The notes: generated from the sequence alone by a model not told the origin. DNA of 64,000 nucleotides from Qipengyuania spongiae (GCF_026168555.1 NZ_CP092471.1:1932501-1996500); one strand, 5' to 3'; shown: positions 46,986-56,612, counted from the stretch's first letter. Numbers and translations are program-made.

Positions 46986-48050
46986 ATGACGGCTTTCTGG
47001 ACCGAAGCGGATTACGACGACCACGAGCTGGTGCAGCTTGTCCGGGATCCTGCGAGTGGCCTGACGGCGATTATCGCGATCCATTCCACCCATCTCGGCC
47101 CGGCGGCAGGCGGCACGCGCTTCTGGCACTATGCCGAATCGAAGGACGCGATGCGCGATGCGCTGCGTCTGAGCCGCGGGATGAGCTACAAGAACGCCAT
47201 GGCCGGTCTGCCCATGGGCGGCGGCAAGGCCGTGATCCTGGCCGACGAAGCGAAGACCAAGACCCCGCAAATGATCCATGCCTTCGCCGACGCGGTCGAG
47301 CGGCTCGGCGGGCGATACGTCACCGCCGAGGATGTCGGCATCAGCGAAGCGGACATGACGCTGGTAGCTGAACGCACGCAATACGTCTCCGGCCTGCCGG
47401 TCGACGGCGACGATACGGCCGGCGGCGATCCAGGTCCGTTCACCGCCATGGGCATCTTCCACGGCATCAAGGCCGCGGTCCGCCACAAGCTCGGCAAGGA
47501 CAGCCTCGAAGGCGTGCGCATCGCGATCCAGGGCACCGGCAGCGTCGGTGGCGGGGTGGCGCGTCTTGCCGCCAAGGAAGGCGCGATCCTGACGCTGTCG
47601 GACATCAACGAGGACCGCGCACAGGAACTCGCCGAGGAGCTGGGTGCCGATACGGCCGCGGCGGATGCCATCATGTCGGTCGCCTGCGACGTGTTCAGCC
47701 CGAACGCGCTTGGCGCCACTCTCGACGACGAAGGCATCGCACGGCTCGATTGCGCGATTGTGGCGGGCGGTGCGAACAACCAGCTCGCCCGCGAACATCA
47801 TGGACCGATGCTGGCCGAACGCGGCATTCTTTACGCGCCGGATTACGTCATCAACGCCGGCGGCATCATCAGCGTCACCCTGGAATATCTCGCCCGCAAC
47901 GAGGGCAAGCCCTGCGATATCAACGAGGTCCGCAAGGGTCTTGCGCAGATTCCGGGCCGGCTCGAGGAAATCTGGCGCGAGAGCGAGGCGAGCGGCGTCT
48001 CGCCCAATCGTGTGGCCGATGCCATGGCGCAAAGGCTGATCGGACGCTGA
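46986..48050 (+). CDS. Leucine dehydrogenase-type amino acid dehydrogenase
   Basis: 354 residues from MTAFWTEADYDDHE; the frame upstream reads through tRNA-His. HSTHLGPAAGGTRFW and MSYKNAMAGLPMGGGKAVI carry the catalytic Lys pair of the Glu/Leu/Phe/Val dehydrogenase family, and VRIAIQGTGSVGGGVARLA is the NAD-binding loop. FALNARG-like residues are replaced by ALGATLDDEGI. It deaminates branched-chain (or other) amino acids with NAD. The length and first motif point to Leu/Val dehydrogenase rather than GDH, but specificity is not certain. Confidence 0.85.
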   Translation: MTAFWTEADYDDHELVQLVRDPASGLTAIIAIHSTHLGPAAGGTRFWHYAESKDAMRDALRLSRGMSYKNAMAGLPMGGGKAVILADEAKTKTPQMIHAFADAVERLGGRYVTAEDVGISEADMTLVAERTQYVSGLPVDGDDTAGGDPGPFTAMGIFHGIKAAVRHKLGKDSLEGVRIAIQGTGSVGGGVARLAAKEGAILTLSDINEDRAQELAEELGADTAAADAIMSVACDVFSPNALGATLDDEGIARLDCAIVAGGANNQLAREHHGPMLAERGILYAPDYVINAGGIISVTLEYLARNEGKPCDINEVRKGLAQIPGRLEEIWRESEASGVSPNRVADAMAQRLIGR

Positions 48051-48112
48051 TAAACCTTGCGGCACTCTGCCGGGACTGTCAGAACCCGAGGCCGACGGGA
48101 CTTTTCTAGCGC

Positions 48113-48862
48113 ATGCACGGCTTCGCAAACCCGAAACGATTTCTCTCTCTGGCGTCCTGGCTGACTCCGCTTCTGCTGGTTGGCGGCCTGCTGATCGCGG
48201 GCGGCGCGCTGGCGTGGGGCCTGCTGTTCGTTCCGCCCGACCGGCTCATGGGGGAGACGGTGCGTATCCTCTTCCTCCACGTGCCCGCCGCATGGCTCGG
48301 CATGGGGGGATGGACGGCCATCGCGATTTCCAGCCTTGCCTTTCTTGTCTGGCGCCATCCGCTGGCCGCGCTCGCCGCCCGCGCGGCGGCCGCGCCGGGC
48401 GCCGGATTCACGGCGATCTGTCTTGCGACCGGCTCGATCTGGGGCCGGCCGACCTGGGGCACCTGGTGGGTGTGGGACGGACGGCTGACCAGCATGCTGG
48501 TGCTGCTGTTCCTGTTCTTTGCCTATATCGCGCTGGCCCAGGCTGCCGAGCGCGAGGGCGTGAGCGAGCGGATTCCCGCGATCTTCGGCCTGCTCGGCGC
48601 GGTGAATATTCCGATCATCAATCGCAGTGTGGTGTGGTGGAATTCGCTTCACCAACCGCCCAGCCTGACCATGGGCAAGAGCGCGATCGACGCGGCCTTC
48701 CTCGTCCCGCTGTTGTTCGCCGTACTCGGGTTTTCTCTCCTGTTCGGCGGAGTGATGCTGGCACGGATGCGTGCGCTTCTCGCGGACCGTCAGGCCGAGG
48801 CGCGGCTGCGGCGCAAGGCGATGGAAGCGCTTGCTTTCGAACAGGTGCGAGGGGCTTCGTGA
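48113..48862 (+). CDS. ccmC: Heme exporter protein CcmC
   Basis: 249 residues, six membrane helices. The tryptophan-rich heme-handling loop GSIWGRPTWGTWWVWDGRLTS is unmistakable, and conserved His residues flank it (LFLHVPAAW and VVWWNSLHQPPS). It presents heme to CcmE in the periplasm. It heads ccmCDEFGHI. ccmA and ccmB, which complete the CcmABCD complex, are not in the adjacent sequence. Its TGA overlaps the ccmD GTG. Confidence 0.96.
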   Translation: MHGFANPKRFLSLASWLTPLLLVGGLLIAGGALAWGLLFVPPDRLMGETVRILFLHVPAAWLGMGGWTAIAISSLAFLVWRHPLAALAARAAAAPGAGFTAICLATGSIWGRPTWGTWWVWDGRLTSMLVLLFLFFAYIALAQAAEREGVSERIPAIFGLLGAVNIPIINRSVVWWNSLHQPPSLTMGKSAIDAAFLVPLLFAVLGFSLLFGGVMLARMRALLADRQAEARLRRKAMEALAFEQVRGAS

Positions 48863-48999
48863 GAGAAGCGCTTGATCAGTGGGATTTCGTGATCGCCGCC
48901 TATGCTTTGGGCGTGGGCGGGACGCTGGCGATGGCCGGCTGGGCCTGGGCGGCAATGGTCCGCGCCGAACGCCGGCGCGACGCGGCGAAGCGCAAGTGA
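48859..48999 (+). CDS. ccmD: Heme exporter protein CcmD
   Basis: 46 residues, starting at a GTG that overlaps the ccmC stop (GTGA). One membrane helix (FVIAAYALGVGGTLAMAGWAW) is followed by a basic tail (RAERRRDAAKRK), the normal CcmD layout. It helps release holo-CcmE from CcmC. Its stop overlaps the ccmE GTG by 4 nt. Confidence 0.9.
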   Translation: MREALDQWDFVIAAYALGVGGTLAMAGWAWAAMVRAERRRDAAKRK

Positions 49000-49487
49000 G
49001 CACTGTGTCGTCCTCCGGATCGCCGTTGAAGCCCAAGCATCAGAGGCTGGTGCTCGTGCTTCTCGCGCTGGTCGCGCTGATCGCGGCGGGACTGCTCGCG
49101 GCCTATGCGCTGCGCAATCAGGCGAGCTATTTCTACCTGCCCGAACAGATGCGCGACGATCCGCCCGCGATCGGCCAAGCCGTCCGGCTCGGCGGCATGG
49201 TCGAGGACGGATCACTGCGTACGTTGGGCGACGGCGTGACCATCGCCTTCAACGTCACCGGGCTCGACAATTCGGTGATCCCCGTGCGTTTTTCCGGGAT
49301 CGTGCCGGACCTTTTCGTCGAGGGTTCGGGCGTCGTGGCCGAGGGGGCCCTGGAAGCCGACGGAACTTTCGTGGCCGACAATCTCCTCGCCAAGCATGAT
49401 GAGAATTATGTCCCCCGCGAATTGCAGGAGATGAGCGAGCATCAGGCGGCCGAGATGGCCGAAGAGACGACGGTCGGCATCCCATGA
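48996..49487 (+). CDS. ccmE: Cytochrome c heme chaperone CcmE
   Basis: 163 residues from a GTG overlapping ccmD. A membrane anchor (RLVLVLLALVALIAAGLLAAYAL) is followed by an OB-fold with RLGGMVEDGSL. The heme-binding His is in LLAKHDENYVPRE (HxxxY). It carries heme covalently to CcmF in the periplasm. It overlaps ccmF by ATGA. Confidence 0.95.
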   Translation: MSTVSSSGSPLKPKHQRLVLVLLALVALIAAGLLAAYALRNQASYFYLPEQMRDDPPAIGQAVRLGGMVEDGSLRTLGDGVTIAFNVTGLDNSVIPVRFSGIVPDLFVEGSGVVAEGALEADGTFVADNLLAKHDENYVPRELQEMSEHQAAEMAEETTVGIP

Positions 49488-51436
49488 TAGCCGAACTCGG
49501 CCTTGCCGCGCTGTGGCTCGCCGCCGCGCTGGCCGCGCTGCAATTGCTGACCGGAGCGCTGGCGGTGCGCGCGGGCGAGGATGGTGCGGAGATCGCTGCC
49601 CTGACCCGGCCGGCCGCGGTCCTGCAGGGCGTGCTGGCCGGGTTCGCCTTCGCGATGCTGCTGTGGGTGTTCGCGGTCACCGATCTGTCGGTGAAGCTCG
49701 TCGCCAGCAATTCGCACTCGATGAAGCCACTGATCTACAAGCTGTCGGGCGCCTGGGGCAATCACGAGGGCTCGATGCTGCTCTGGGTAACGGTGATGGC
49801 ACTGGCGGGCGGGCTGATTGCGCTCATCGAGCGACGGCTGCCCGAGCGCACGATGCAGGCGACCCTGTCGGCGCAAGGCTTCGTCGCACTCGGCTTCTAC
49901 GCCTTCCTGCTGCTGAGTTCGAATCCGTTCGAACGGCTGCCCGTGCCCGCGGTGGAGGGGTTGGGCCTCAACCCGCTGCTCCAGGACATCGGCCTCGCCT
50001 TCCATCCCCCGACGCTCTATTTCGGCTATGTCGGGCTTTCGATCGCGTTCAGCTTCGCGGTCGGCGCGCTGGTAACCCGGCAGGTGACGCCCGATTTCGC
50101 CAGTGCCATGCGCCCGTGGGTGCTCGGTGCCTGGGTGTTCCTGACGCTCGGGATAACGGCGGGCAGCTACTGGGCCTATTACGAGCTCGGCTGGGGCGGC
50201 TGGTGGTTCTGGGACCCGGTGGAGAATGCCTCGCTGATGCCGTGGCTCGCGGCGACCGCGCTGCTCCACTCCGCAAGCGTCCTGGCTGCGCGCGATGCCC
50301 TGCGCGCCTGGACGATCATGCTCGGCGTTGTGGCCTTCTCGATGAGCATGGTCGGAACCTTCCTCGTCCGCTCGGGCATTCTCACCAGCGTTCACGCTTT
50401 CGCCGTCGATCCGGAGCGTGGAACCTTCATCCTTTTCCTGCTGATGCTGTATATCGGCGGAGCATTGCTGCTCTTCGCCCTGCGAGCGGGCACGGTGACC
50501 GAGGGCACACGCTTTGCAGTCGCCAGCCGCGAGGGCGCGCTGGTGTTCAACAACGTGATGCTGAGCGCGACGCTCGCCATCGTGCTGCTCGGCACGCTCT
50601 ATCCGCTGCTGACCGAGGCGTTCGACGTGCGGGTTTCGGTGGGGCCGCCCTATTTCAACCCGGTCGGCGCGATCTTCGTCATCCCGATGCTGCTGGTGAT
50701 GGCGGTGGGCCCGCTGCTCCGTTGGCGGCAGGACGGGTTCGGGCGGATCTCGCGCGAACTGGCCTTGATCGGTGCCCTGATCCTGGCAGGGCTGATCTTG
50801 TTCGCCTTGATCGGAGAGATCGACCTGCTGCCGCTGCTTGGCCTTGCCCTGTCGGGCGCGCTGGCGGTGACGAGTTTCCTGCCGCTGAAGGGCCGCAAGC
50901 TGCGCCGAACGCCTATCGCGATCTGGGGCATGGTGGTCGCGCATTTCGGTATCGCGGTCGCGTTGTTCGGCATGGCGAGCGAAAGTGCTTTCTCGCAAGA
51001 GCGGCTCGCAGCCGTCAGGATAGGCGAAGAGACGCAGGTCGGCCCGTGGACGATAACGCTGGCCGGTGTCGCGCCGGTCGCCGGGCCGAACTGGACGGCG
51101 ATCGAGGGGCGTATCGCTGCAAGCTATGACGGGGGCGAGCCCCGCATCCTGCGGCCGCAGGCGCGCAATTTCTGGGCGCCCCCGCAGGAAACGACCGAAA
51201 GCGAGCTGGCGACCCGCTGGAACGGCCAGCTTTACGCCGTGATCGGCAACGAGTCTGGCGACGGGCGCTGGCAGTTGCGCCTGTGGTGGAAGCCTTTCGT
51301 CACGCTCATCTGGTATGGCGGCGTTCTCGTCGCGCTGGGCGGCGTGCTCGCGCTGGTCGGGCGGGTGCTTGGCGATATCCGCCGGCGTGCTTTTCGTCGG
51401 CGACTCGCGGACCGACGGGCAGAGGGGCTGGCATGA
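49484..51436 (+). CDS. ccmF: Heme lyase CcmF
   Basis: 650 residues, about 15 membrane helices. The tryptophan-rich motif YELGWGGWWFWDPVEN and histidines such as IGLAFHPPTLYFG and SNSHSMKPLIYK are present. It ligates heme to apocytochrome c with CcmH/CcmI. Length is normal. It overlaps ccmE and ccmG by 4 nt each. Confidence 0.97.
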   Translation: MIAELGLAALWLAAALAALQLLTGALAVRAGEDGAEIAALTRPAAVLQGVLAGFAFAMLLWVFAVTDLSVKLVASNSHSMKPLIYKLSGAWGNHEGSMLLWVTVMALAGGLIALIERRLPERTMQATLSAQGFVALGFYAFLLLSSNPFERLPVPAVEGLGLNPLLQDIGLAFHPPTLYFGYVGLSIAFSFAVGALVTRQVTPDFASAMRPWVLGAWVFLTLGITAGSYWAYYELGWGGWWFWDPVENASLMPWLAATALLHSASVLAARDALRAWTIMLGVVAFSMSMVGTFLVRSGILTSVHAFAVDPERGTFILFLLMLYIGGALLLFALRAGTVTEGTRFAVASREGALVFNNVMLSATLAIVLLGTLYPLLTEAFDVRVSVGPPYFNPVGAIFVIPMLLVMAVGPLLRWRQDGFGRISRELALIGALILAGLILFALIGEIDLLPLLGLALSGALAVTSFLPLKGRKLRRTPIAIWGMVVAHFGIAVALFGMASESAFSQERLAAVRIGEETQVGPWTITLAGVAPVAGPNWTAIEGRIAASYDGGEPRILRPQARNFWAPPQETTESELATRWNGQLYAVIGNESGDGRWQLRLWWKPFVTLIWYGGVLVALGGVLALVGRVLGDIRRRAFRRRLADRRAEGLA

Positions 51437-51960
51437 GCTGGCGTCTGTGGGTCCCGCTGCTGCTGTTCGCCGGTTTTCTCGGCCTTGCGGGCTATCAGCT
51501 CAGCCGGCCGAGAAACGATTTCGTCGAGAGCCGGATGATCGGCGAGAAACTGCCCTTTTTCGAGCTGCGGCCTGCCACCTCCGATCTACCCGGCGTCGCC
51601 AGTGCGCAATTCGCGGACGGCAAGCCGCGCCTGCTCAACATCTGGGCGAGCTGGTGCCTGCCCTGCATCGCGGAGGCGCCGCAGCTCGAGCGGCTCCGGG
51701 AAGCCGGTGCCGAGATCGTCGGCGTCGCGATCCGCGACCGGCCCGAGGATGTCGCGCGGTTTCTCGAACGGCACGGCAATCCTTACACCGCAATCGGACT
51801 GGATGATCTCTCCGAAGTCCAGCTCGGCATTGGCTCGTCCGGCGTGCCCGAGACCTTCGTGATCGATGGGCAGGGGCGCATCGTCTACCAGCATATCGGC
51901 GACATCCGCGCGAAAGACGTGCCGATCCTGGTCGAAAAACTGGGAAAGTTGGGCGGATGA
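51433..51960 (+). CDS. ccmG: Thiol:disulfide interchange protein CcmG/DsbE
   Basis: 175 residues from the ATG overlapping ccmF (ATGA). An N-terminal membrane anchor (LWVPLLLFAGFLGLAGYQL) is followed by a periplasmic thioredoxin fold with WASWCLPCIAEAP (CxxC active site) and GSSGVPETFVIDG (cis-Pro loop). It reduces apocytochrome c or CcmH cysteines before heme attachment. It overlaps ccmH by 4 nt. Confidence 0.95.
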   Translation: MSWRLWVPLLLFAGFLGLAGYQLSRPRNDFVESRMIGEKLPFFELRPATSDLPGVASAQFADGKPRLLNIWASWCLPCIAEAPQLERLREAGAEIVGVAIRDRPEDVARFLERHGNPYTAIGLDDLSEVQLGIGSSGVPETFVIDGQGRIVYQHIGDIRAKDVPILVEKLGKLGG

Positions 51961-52361
51961 GAGCGCTTTTCGCGTCTTTTGCCGTGCTGATTGCGTTTCC
52001 CCTGCTTGCCCAGCAGACGCTGCCGCCGGCACCCTACGCCTATCGCCAGCTCGACGATCCCGCGCAGGAGCAGACCGCGCAGGACCTCATGGAAACCCTG
52101 CGCTGCCTCACCTGCCAGTCGCAGTCGATCGCCGACAGCGACGCGCCGATGGCGGGCGACATGCGCCATCAGGTGCGCATTCGCATCGCTTCCGGCGAAA
52201 GCCCGGACGACATCCGCAATTGGCTGGTCGAACGTTATGGCGACTATGTCAGCTACAAACCTGAAGTCGGCGCTGCCACCTGGCCGCTCTTCGCGGTGCC
52301 GGTGCTGCTGCTGGTGCTGGCGGCCGCGCTGTTGCTGCGCCGGTACAGGCGCCGCGCGTGA
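51957..52361 (+). CDS. ccmH: Cytochrome c maturation protein CcmH
   Basis: 134 residues with a signal peptide (residues 1-20, FPLLAQQ). The redox motif is LRCLTCQSQSIADSDA, the LRCxxC of CcmH/NrfF, followed by AGDMRHQVR and a C-terminal membrane helix (LFAVPVLLLVLAAALLL). It holds apocytochrome thiols reduced for CcmF. It overlaps ccmI by GTGA. Confidence 0.95.
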   Translation: MRALFASFAVLIAFPLLAQQTLPPAPYAYRQLDDPAQEQTAQDLMETLRCLTCQSQSIADSDAPMAGDMRHQVRIRIASGESPDDIRNWLVERYGDYVSYKPEVGAATWPLFAVPVLLLVLAAALLLRRYRRRA

Positions 52362-53023
52362 GCTGGCTGCCGATCCTCGCGCTGGCCGGGCTGGCGTTCG
52401 TGCTCGCCGCTTTCGTGCTGAAGCTGCCGCGCAATGTGTGGGCGCTGTTCGGCGCGGCGCTGCTGTTCGGCCTGGCTGGCTATGCGATGCAGGGAATGCC
52501 CGGCGTTCCCTCCGCGCCGAGACAGCCGACCCCGCCACCGGCCGAAACCGGAGAGTTGCTGGTCGAGGCGCGACGCGAATTCTTTCCCGACAACGAGCTC
52601 CCTTCGCGCTTCGTCATAACGGCGGACGCCTTCGCACGCCGGGGCGATTATGCGCAGGCGGCGCAATTCCTGCGCAATGCGGTGGAGGAGAACCCGGCCG
52701 ATACCGAAGCCTGGGTCGCGCTGGGCAATGCGTTGACCGAACACGCAGAGGGGCGGCTGACCCAAGCTGCGCTCCACGCTTATTCCCGCGCCGAACAGGC
52801 AGCGCCGGACAACCCGGCCGCCGGCTATTTCGCCGGCTTCGGCTTCCTTCGTTCGGGAGAGGCTGAGCGGGCTCGGGAAATCTGGGCCGGACTGGTCGAG
52901 GATGCGCCAGAAGATGCACCGTGGCGTCCGGTGATCGCGGACCGGCTCGCGCGGCTCGACGCGCTGCTCGGACAGTCCGCCGCCCAGAATCCAGTAGCAC
53001 CCGGGGCCGGGGTGGCGCCTTGA
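52358..53023 (+). CDS. ccmI: CcmI-like TPR protein of cytochrome c maturation
   Basis: 221 residues from a GTG overlapping ccmH. Two N-terminal membrane helices (LPILALAGLAFVLAAFVL and VWALFGAALLFGLAGYAM) are followed by TPR repeats (ARRGDYAQAAQFLRNAVEENPADTEAW and later) and a Pro/Ala-rich end. CcmI-type TPR domains bind the C-terminus of apocytochrome c. Shorter than E. coli CcmH's fused module, but its position at the operon end supports the role. Confidence 0.85.
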   Translation: MSWLPILALAGLAFVLAAFVLKLPRNVWALFGAALLFGLAGYAMQGMPGVPSAPRQPTPPPAETGELLVEARREFFPDNELPSRFVITADAFARRGDYAQAAQFLRNAVEENPADTEAWVALGNALTEHAEGRLTQAALHAYSRAEQAAPDNPAAGYFAGFGFLRSGEAERAREIWAGLVEDAPEDAPWRPVIADRLARLDALLGQSAAQNPVAPGAGVAP

Positions 53024-53152
53024 TAGCGGCAGGTCCGCTCGCCGCACGCCATATTGCGGGTGCGAAGCGGCAGTGCTAAGCGCGCGCCCTTCGCGTGAAG
53101 GCTGCGCTCAAGTCTTCGGGAAGACGACCATGGCAGCGAGCTTACTCCTTCT

Positions 53153-55105
53153 ATGACAGAAACCCCGCCACCAGCCGAAGGGACGGTGCCGCAGAAGCAT
53201 CCATCCAGCGAGGGACTGCACGGCGCTCACGGATCGTCCGCGACGAAGACCACGCTCGCCATCGGGGCGATCGGGATCGTCTTCGGCGATATCGGCACCA
53301 GCCCGCTCTACGCCTTCCGCGAGACCTTTCTCGGCGAGCACTCGCTGGCGATCGACCGCCTGCATATCTACGGCGTAGTCAGCCTGATCTTCTGGTCGAT
53401 GACGTTGATCGTCTCGATCCAGTACGTCTCGATCCTGATGCGCGCCGACAACAAGGGGCAGGGCGGAACGCTTGCGCTCGTCGCGCTGCTCACCCGCCAT
53501 ATCGGCGGTTCGTCCTATGGCTGGCTGACGATCCTGCTGGGCGTCTTCGCGACTGCGCTGTTCTACGGCGACAGCATGATCACGCCCGCAATCTCCGTCC
53601 TGTCGGCGGTGGAAGGGCTGACCGTCGTCAATTCGCAGCTGAAGCCGCTCGTCATCCCGATCGCGCTGATGCTGCTGATCTTCCTGTTCCTGATCCAGCG
53701 GCGGGGCACGGCCTCGGTCGGCAAGCTCTTCGCCCCGATCATGATCGTGTATTTCCTGACGATCGCCATTCTGGGCGTGATCCACATCGTCGACAATCCG
53801 TATATCCTCCAGGCGCTGAACCCCTGGTACGCGGTGCAGTTCTTCATCGCTGACGGGACAGTGGCCTTCCTCGCGCTCGGCTCGGTGGTGCTGGCGGTGA
53901 CGGGGTCCGAGGCACTCTATTCCGACATGGGCCATTTCGGGCGCGGACCGATGCGCCTGTCGTGGTTCGGCTTCGTCATGCCCTGCCTGCTGCTCAATTA
54001 TTTCGGGCAGGGGGCAATGATCGCAGCGATGGATCCGACGGAAACCTTCGTCGCGATGCAGAACCCGTTCTTTAACATGGCGCCCGAGGCGCTGCGCTTC
54101 CCATTGGTGCTCCTGGCCACGGCGGCGACCTTCATCGCCAGCCAAGCGGTTATTTCGGGCGCGTTCTCGGTCACCCATCAGGCGGTGCAGCTGGGCTTCA
54201 TCCCGCGCCTCTCGACCGCACACACCAGCGCCTCCGAACAGGGGCAAATCTACATCCCCTTCGTCAATTACGCGTTGATGGTCGCGGTCATCCTGCTGGT
54301 GCTGATGTTCCAGAGCTCGAGCAATCTCGCCTCGGCCTATGGCATCGCGGTGACCGGCGCCATGTTCATCGACACGCTGCTGATGGGCGTGCTGCTGTTC
54401 GCGGTGTGGAAATGGAAATTGTGGTTCGCGCTGCCCGTGACGCTGCTCTTCATCTTCGTCGACGGGGCCTATTTCGCCGCCAACTTGCCAAAGGTGCCCG
54501 ATGGCGGCTGGTTCCCGCTGGTGATAGGTCTGGTCGCCTTTACCCTGCTGACGACCTGGGCCAAGGGCCGCAAGCTGATGCGCGAGCGCATGACCGAAGT
54601 CGCGCTGCCGATCGAGATCTTTGCCAAGTCGGCCAAGAACTCCGCCACCCGCGTACCAGGCACGGCGATCTTCATGGCGAGCCAGACGGCGGGCGTACCG
54701 AGCGCGCTGCTTCACAACATCAAGCACAACAAAGTGCTGCACGAGCGCGTAGTCATCCTCACCGTGCAGATTGCCGACGAGCCTTACGTCGATGCCGAGA
54801 ATCGGTGCGAGATGCACGATCTGGGCGACGGCTTCTACAAGGCGATCCTCAATTACGGTTTCATGGAGGAAACCGACGTGCCGCAAGGCCTCCAGTCGAT
54901 GCAGCGCTGCGGCGGCAAGTTCGACATGATGACCACCAGCTTCTTCCTCAGTCGGCAGACCCTGCTCACCAGCGACAATCCGGGCATGGCGATCTGGCGC
55001 GAGAAGGTGTTCGCCTGGATGCTGCGCAACGCGGCGACGGCGATGGAGTTCTTCCGCCTGCCGACCAATCGCGTGGTCGAGCTGGGAAGCCAGATCGAAA
55101 TCTGA
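53153..55105 (+). CDS. kup: Kup-family potassium transporter
   Basis: 650 residues. A polar N-terminus of about 35 residues precedes about 12 membrane helices: [20 protein letters not shown] (helix 1, the Kup signature), [41 protein letters not shown] cytoplasmic C-terminal domain of about 170 residues follows. It couples K+ uptake to H+ import. It stands alone, 129 bp after ccmI. Confidence 0.96.
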   Translation: MTETPPPAEGTVPQKHPSSEGLHGAHGSSATKTTLAIGAIGIVFGDIGTSPLYAFRETFLGEHSLAIDRLHIYGVVSLIFWSMTLIVSIQYVSILMRADNKGQGGTLALVALLTRHIGGSSYGWLTILLGVFATALFYGDSMITPAISVLSAVEGLTVVNSQLKPLVIPIALMLLIFLFLIQRRGTASVGKLFAPIMIVYFLTIAILGVIHIVDNPYILQALNPWYAVQFFIADGTVAFLALGSVVLAVTGSEALYSDMGHFGRGPMRLSWFGFVMPCLLLNYFGQGAMIAAMDPTETFVAMQNPFFNMAPEALRFPLVLLATAATFIASQAVISGAFSVTHQAVQLGFIPRLSTAHTSASEQGQIYIPFVNYALMVAVILLVLMFQSSSNLASAYGIAVTGAMFIDTLLMGVLLFAVWKWKLWFALPVTLLFIFVDGAYFAANLPKVPDGGWFPLVIGLVAFTLLTTWAKGRKLMRERMTEVALPIEIFAKSAKNSATRVPGTAIFMASQTAGVPSALLHNIKHNKVLHERVVILTVQIADEPYVDAENRCEMHDLGDGFYKAILNYGFMEETDVPQGLQSMQRCGGKFDMMTTSFFLSRQTLLTSDNPGMAIWREKVFAWMLRNAATAMEFFRLPTNRVVELGSQIEI

Positions 55106-55183
55106 GGGCCTGAAGATTCGGGGCGGATTGCGGGCGGCCGTTGGGCCTTGCCCGCTCCGCCGCCCGCTGATAGGCCTGCAACC

Positions 55184-55303
55184 GTCATCTGGGGAGTAGC
55201 CCGCCGCGCCTTCACGCGAAGCGCGGTTCCCTCGCGTCAACACACTCGGCCGAGAGGTCGTGGCGCAGGCGGGACGGTTCGCCGTCCGGGCAAGACCAAT
55301 GAC
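55184..55303 (+). promoter_or_regulatory. yybP-ykoY manganese riboswitch aptamer
   Basis: The two invariant segments are present: GGGGAGTAGCC (about 55191-55201) and GGGCAAGACC (55288-55297), as in B. subtilis yybP. P1 is closed by GTCAT (55184-55188) and ATGAC (55299-55303). A GACGG-TTCG-CCGTC hairpin (55273-55286) lies in between. It controls the UPF0016 gene that starts 74 nt later, a usual partner of this riboswitch. Confidence 0.88.
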
Positions 55304-55368
55304 ACCTGCTTTCGTCCGACCGGGCGGAAGGCATGGTGTCGTTGCCGTCTTGTCGCCCGGTCCCGGAG
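55297..55368 (+). promoter_or_regulatory. Riboswitch expression platform
   Basis: CAATGACACC (55297-55306), which includes the 3' strand of P1, can pair with GGTGTCGTTG (55335-55344). That excludes a second helix, GACCGGGCG (55318-55326) with CGCCCGGTC (55354-55362), which ends 2 nt before the GGAG ribosome binding site (55365-55368). No T-run follows, so control is probably translational. Confidence 0.6.
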
Positions 55369-55376
55369 ATATATCC

Positions 55377-55952
55377 ATGGAAGCCGTTCTTACCTCGACC
55401 TTCGTGGTCGCGCTCGCCGAAATCGGCGACAAGACGATGCTGCTCGCGATCGTGCTCGCCACCCGGTTCCGCAAGCCGCTGCCGATCGTGCTGGGCATTC
55501 TGGTCGCGACTCTCGCCAACCACGGACTTGCCGCCCTGCTCGGCCAGACCATCGCCGACCTGCTCGAAGGGGTGTGGTTCCGCTATGCCGTGGGGCTCAG
55601 CTTCGTCGCCATGGCGCTGTGGACGCTGGTGCCCGACAAGCTGGACGAGGAGGAGAAGCCGAAGCCGGCGCGTTTCGGCGCCTTCGCCACGACGGCGATC
55701 GCCTTCTTCATCGTCGAGATTGGTGACAAGACGCAGATCGCGACCATCGCGCTCGGCGCGCAGTTCCAGAACGTGCTAACCGTCACCATCGGCACCACAC
55801 TCGGCATGATGCTGGCAAACGTGCCGGCGGTCTATCTCGGCAATGCGATCGTCGAGCGGGTGTCGCTCGTCTGGGTCCGCCGTATCGCGGCGCTGCTGTT
55901 CCTGGCGATCGGCCTCTGGGTGATCGCGAGCGCGGCCGGGATGGGAGGCTGA
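55377..55952 (+). CDS. UPF0016/TMEM165-GDT1 family manganese transporter
   Basis: 191 residues from the ATG at 55377 (GGAGA 8 nt upstream). Six membrane helices form two inverted halves, each with the family motif E-x-G-D-K-[ST]: ALAEIGDKTMLLAIVLATRF and FIVEIGDKTQIATIALGAQF. Members export Mn2+ (or exchange Ca2+/Mn2+ for H+). The upstream yybP-ykoY riboswitch strongly supports manganese homeostasis. It is convergent with yciB. Confidence 0.93.
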   Translation: MEAVLTSTFVVALAEIGDKTMLLAIVLATRFRKPLPIVLGILVATLANHGLAALLGQTIADLLEGVWFRYAVGLSFVAMALWTLVPDKLDEEEKPKPARFGAFATTAIAFFIVEIGDKTQIATIALGAQFQNVLTVTIGTTLGMMLANVPAVYLGNAIVERVSLVWVRRIAALLFLAIGLWVIASAAGMGG

Positions 55953-55961
55953 GCCCTCGGA

Positions 55962-56612
55962 TCAAGCGGTCGGCGGTTCGTCCTTCACCACATCGTCCTT
56001 CTCCTCGAGGGCGAGGCCGTGGCGCATCAGCATCGGCAGCTGGCTGAAAGTAAACAGGAAGCTCAGCGGCATAAACACCCAGAGCTTCGCCCACAGCCAG
56101 CTCTCAAAAGCGAGCTGGGCGCGAAGAACCTCGTTAAGCCCGGCGAGGAACAGGAAGAAGACGCCCCAATTGCGCGACAGCTTGAGCCAGCCCTCGCGAT
56201 CGAGACCCTCGAAGGCGGCTTCGAGCAGGGTCTGGAGCAGGGCCTTGCCGCGGGCATAGCCGATCAGGAGGACGATGCCGAAGAAGAGGTAGATCGCGGT
56301 CGGCTTGATCTGGATGAAGCTCTCGTCACGCAGCCAGATGGTGAGCGCGCCGAAGCCAACGATTAGTGCGGTGCTGAGCATCAGCATCGGTGAGATGCGC
56401 CCGAACTTCCACTTGCTGAAGACGAGAGCGATGACCGCCGAGACCATGAAGGCAATCGTGCCCTGAATAACCGCAGTGATCTCGCCGAAAGTCCCGCCCT
56501 CATCGGGCGCGGCGAACTTGTATACTGCCAGAAAGACCAGCAGCGGGCCGTAATCGACGAGGATGTTGAGCCACCCGCTCTTGGGGGGCTTGTCGGTCTT
56601 AGGCTCGCTCAT
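55962..56612 (-). CDS. yciB: Inner membrane-spanning protein YciB (septation protein A)
   Basis: 216 residues with five to six membrane helices: LNILVDYGPLLVFLAVYKF, then KPTAIYLFFGIVLLIGY, and the conserved LSRNWGVFFLFLAGLNEVLR. The C-terminal tail is acidic (EEKDDVVKDEPP). It affects envelope synthesis and cell shape. It starts 1 nt into the ftsY stop and is the last gene of the dapF-mtaB-ftsY-yciB operon. Confidence 0.93.
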   Translation of the reverse strand: MSEPKTDKPPKSGWLNILVDYGPLLVFLAVYKFAAPDEGGTFGEITAVIQGTIAFMVSAVIALVFSKWKFGRISPMLMLSTALIVGFGALTIWLRDESFIQIKPTAIYLFFGIVLLIGYARGKALLQTLLEAAFEGLDREGWLKLSRNWGVFFLFLAGLNEVLRAQLAFESWLWAKLWVFMPLSFLFTFSQLPMLMRHGLALEEKDDVVKDEPPTA

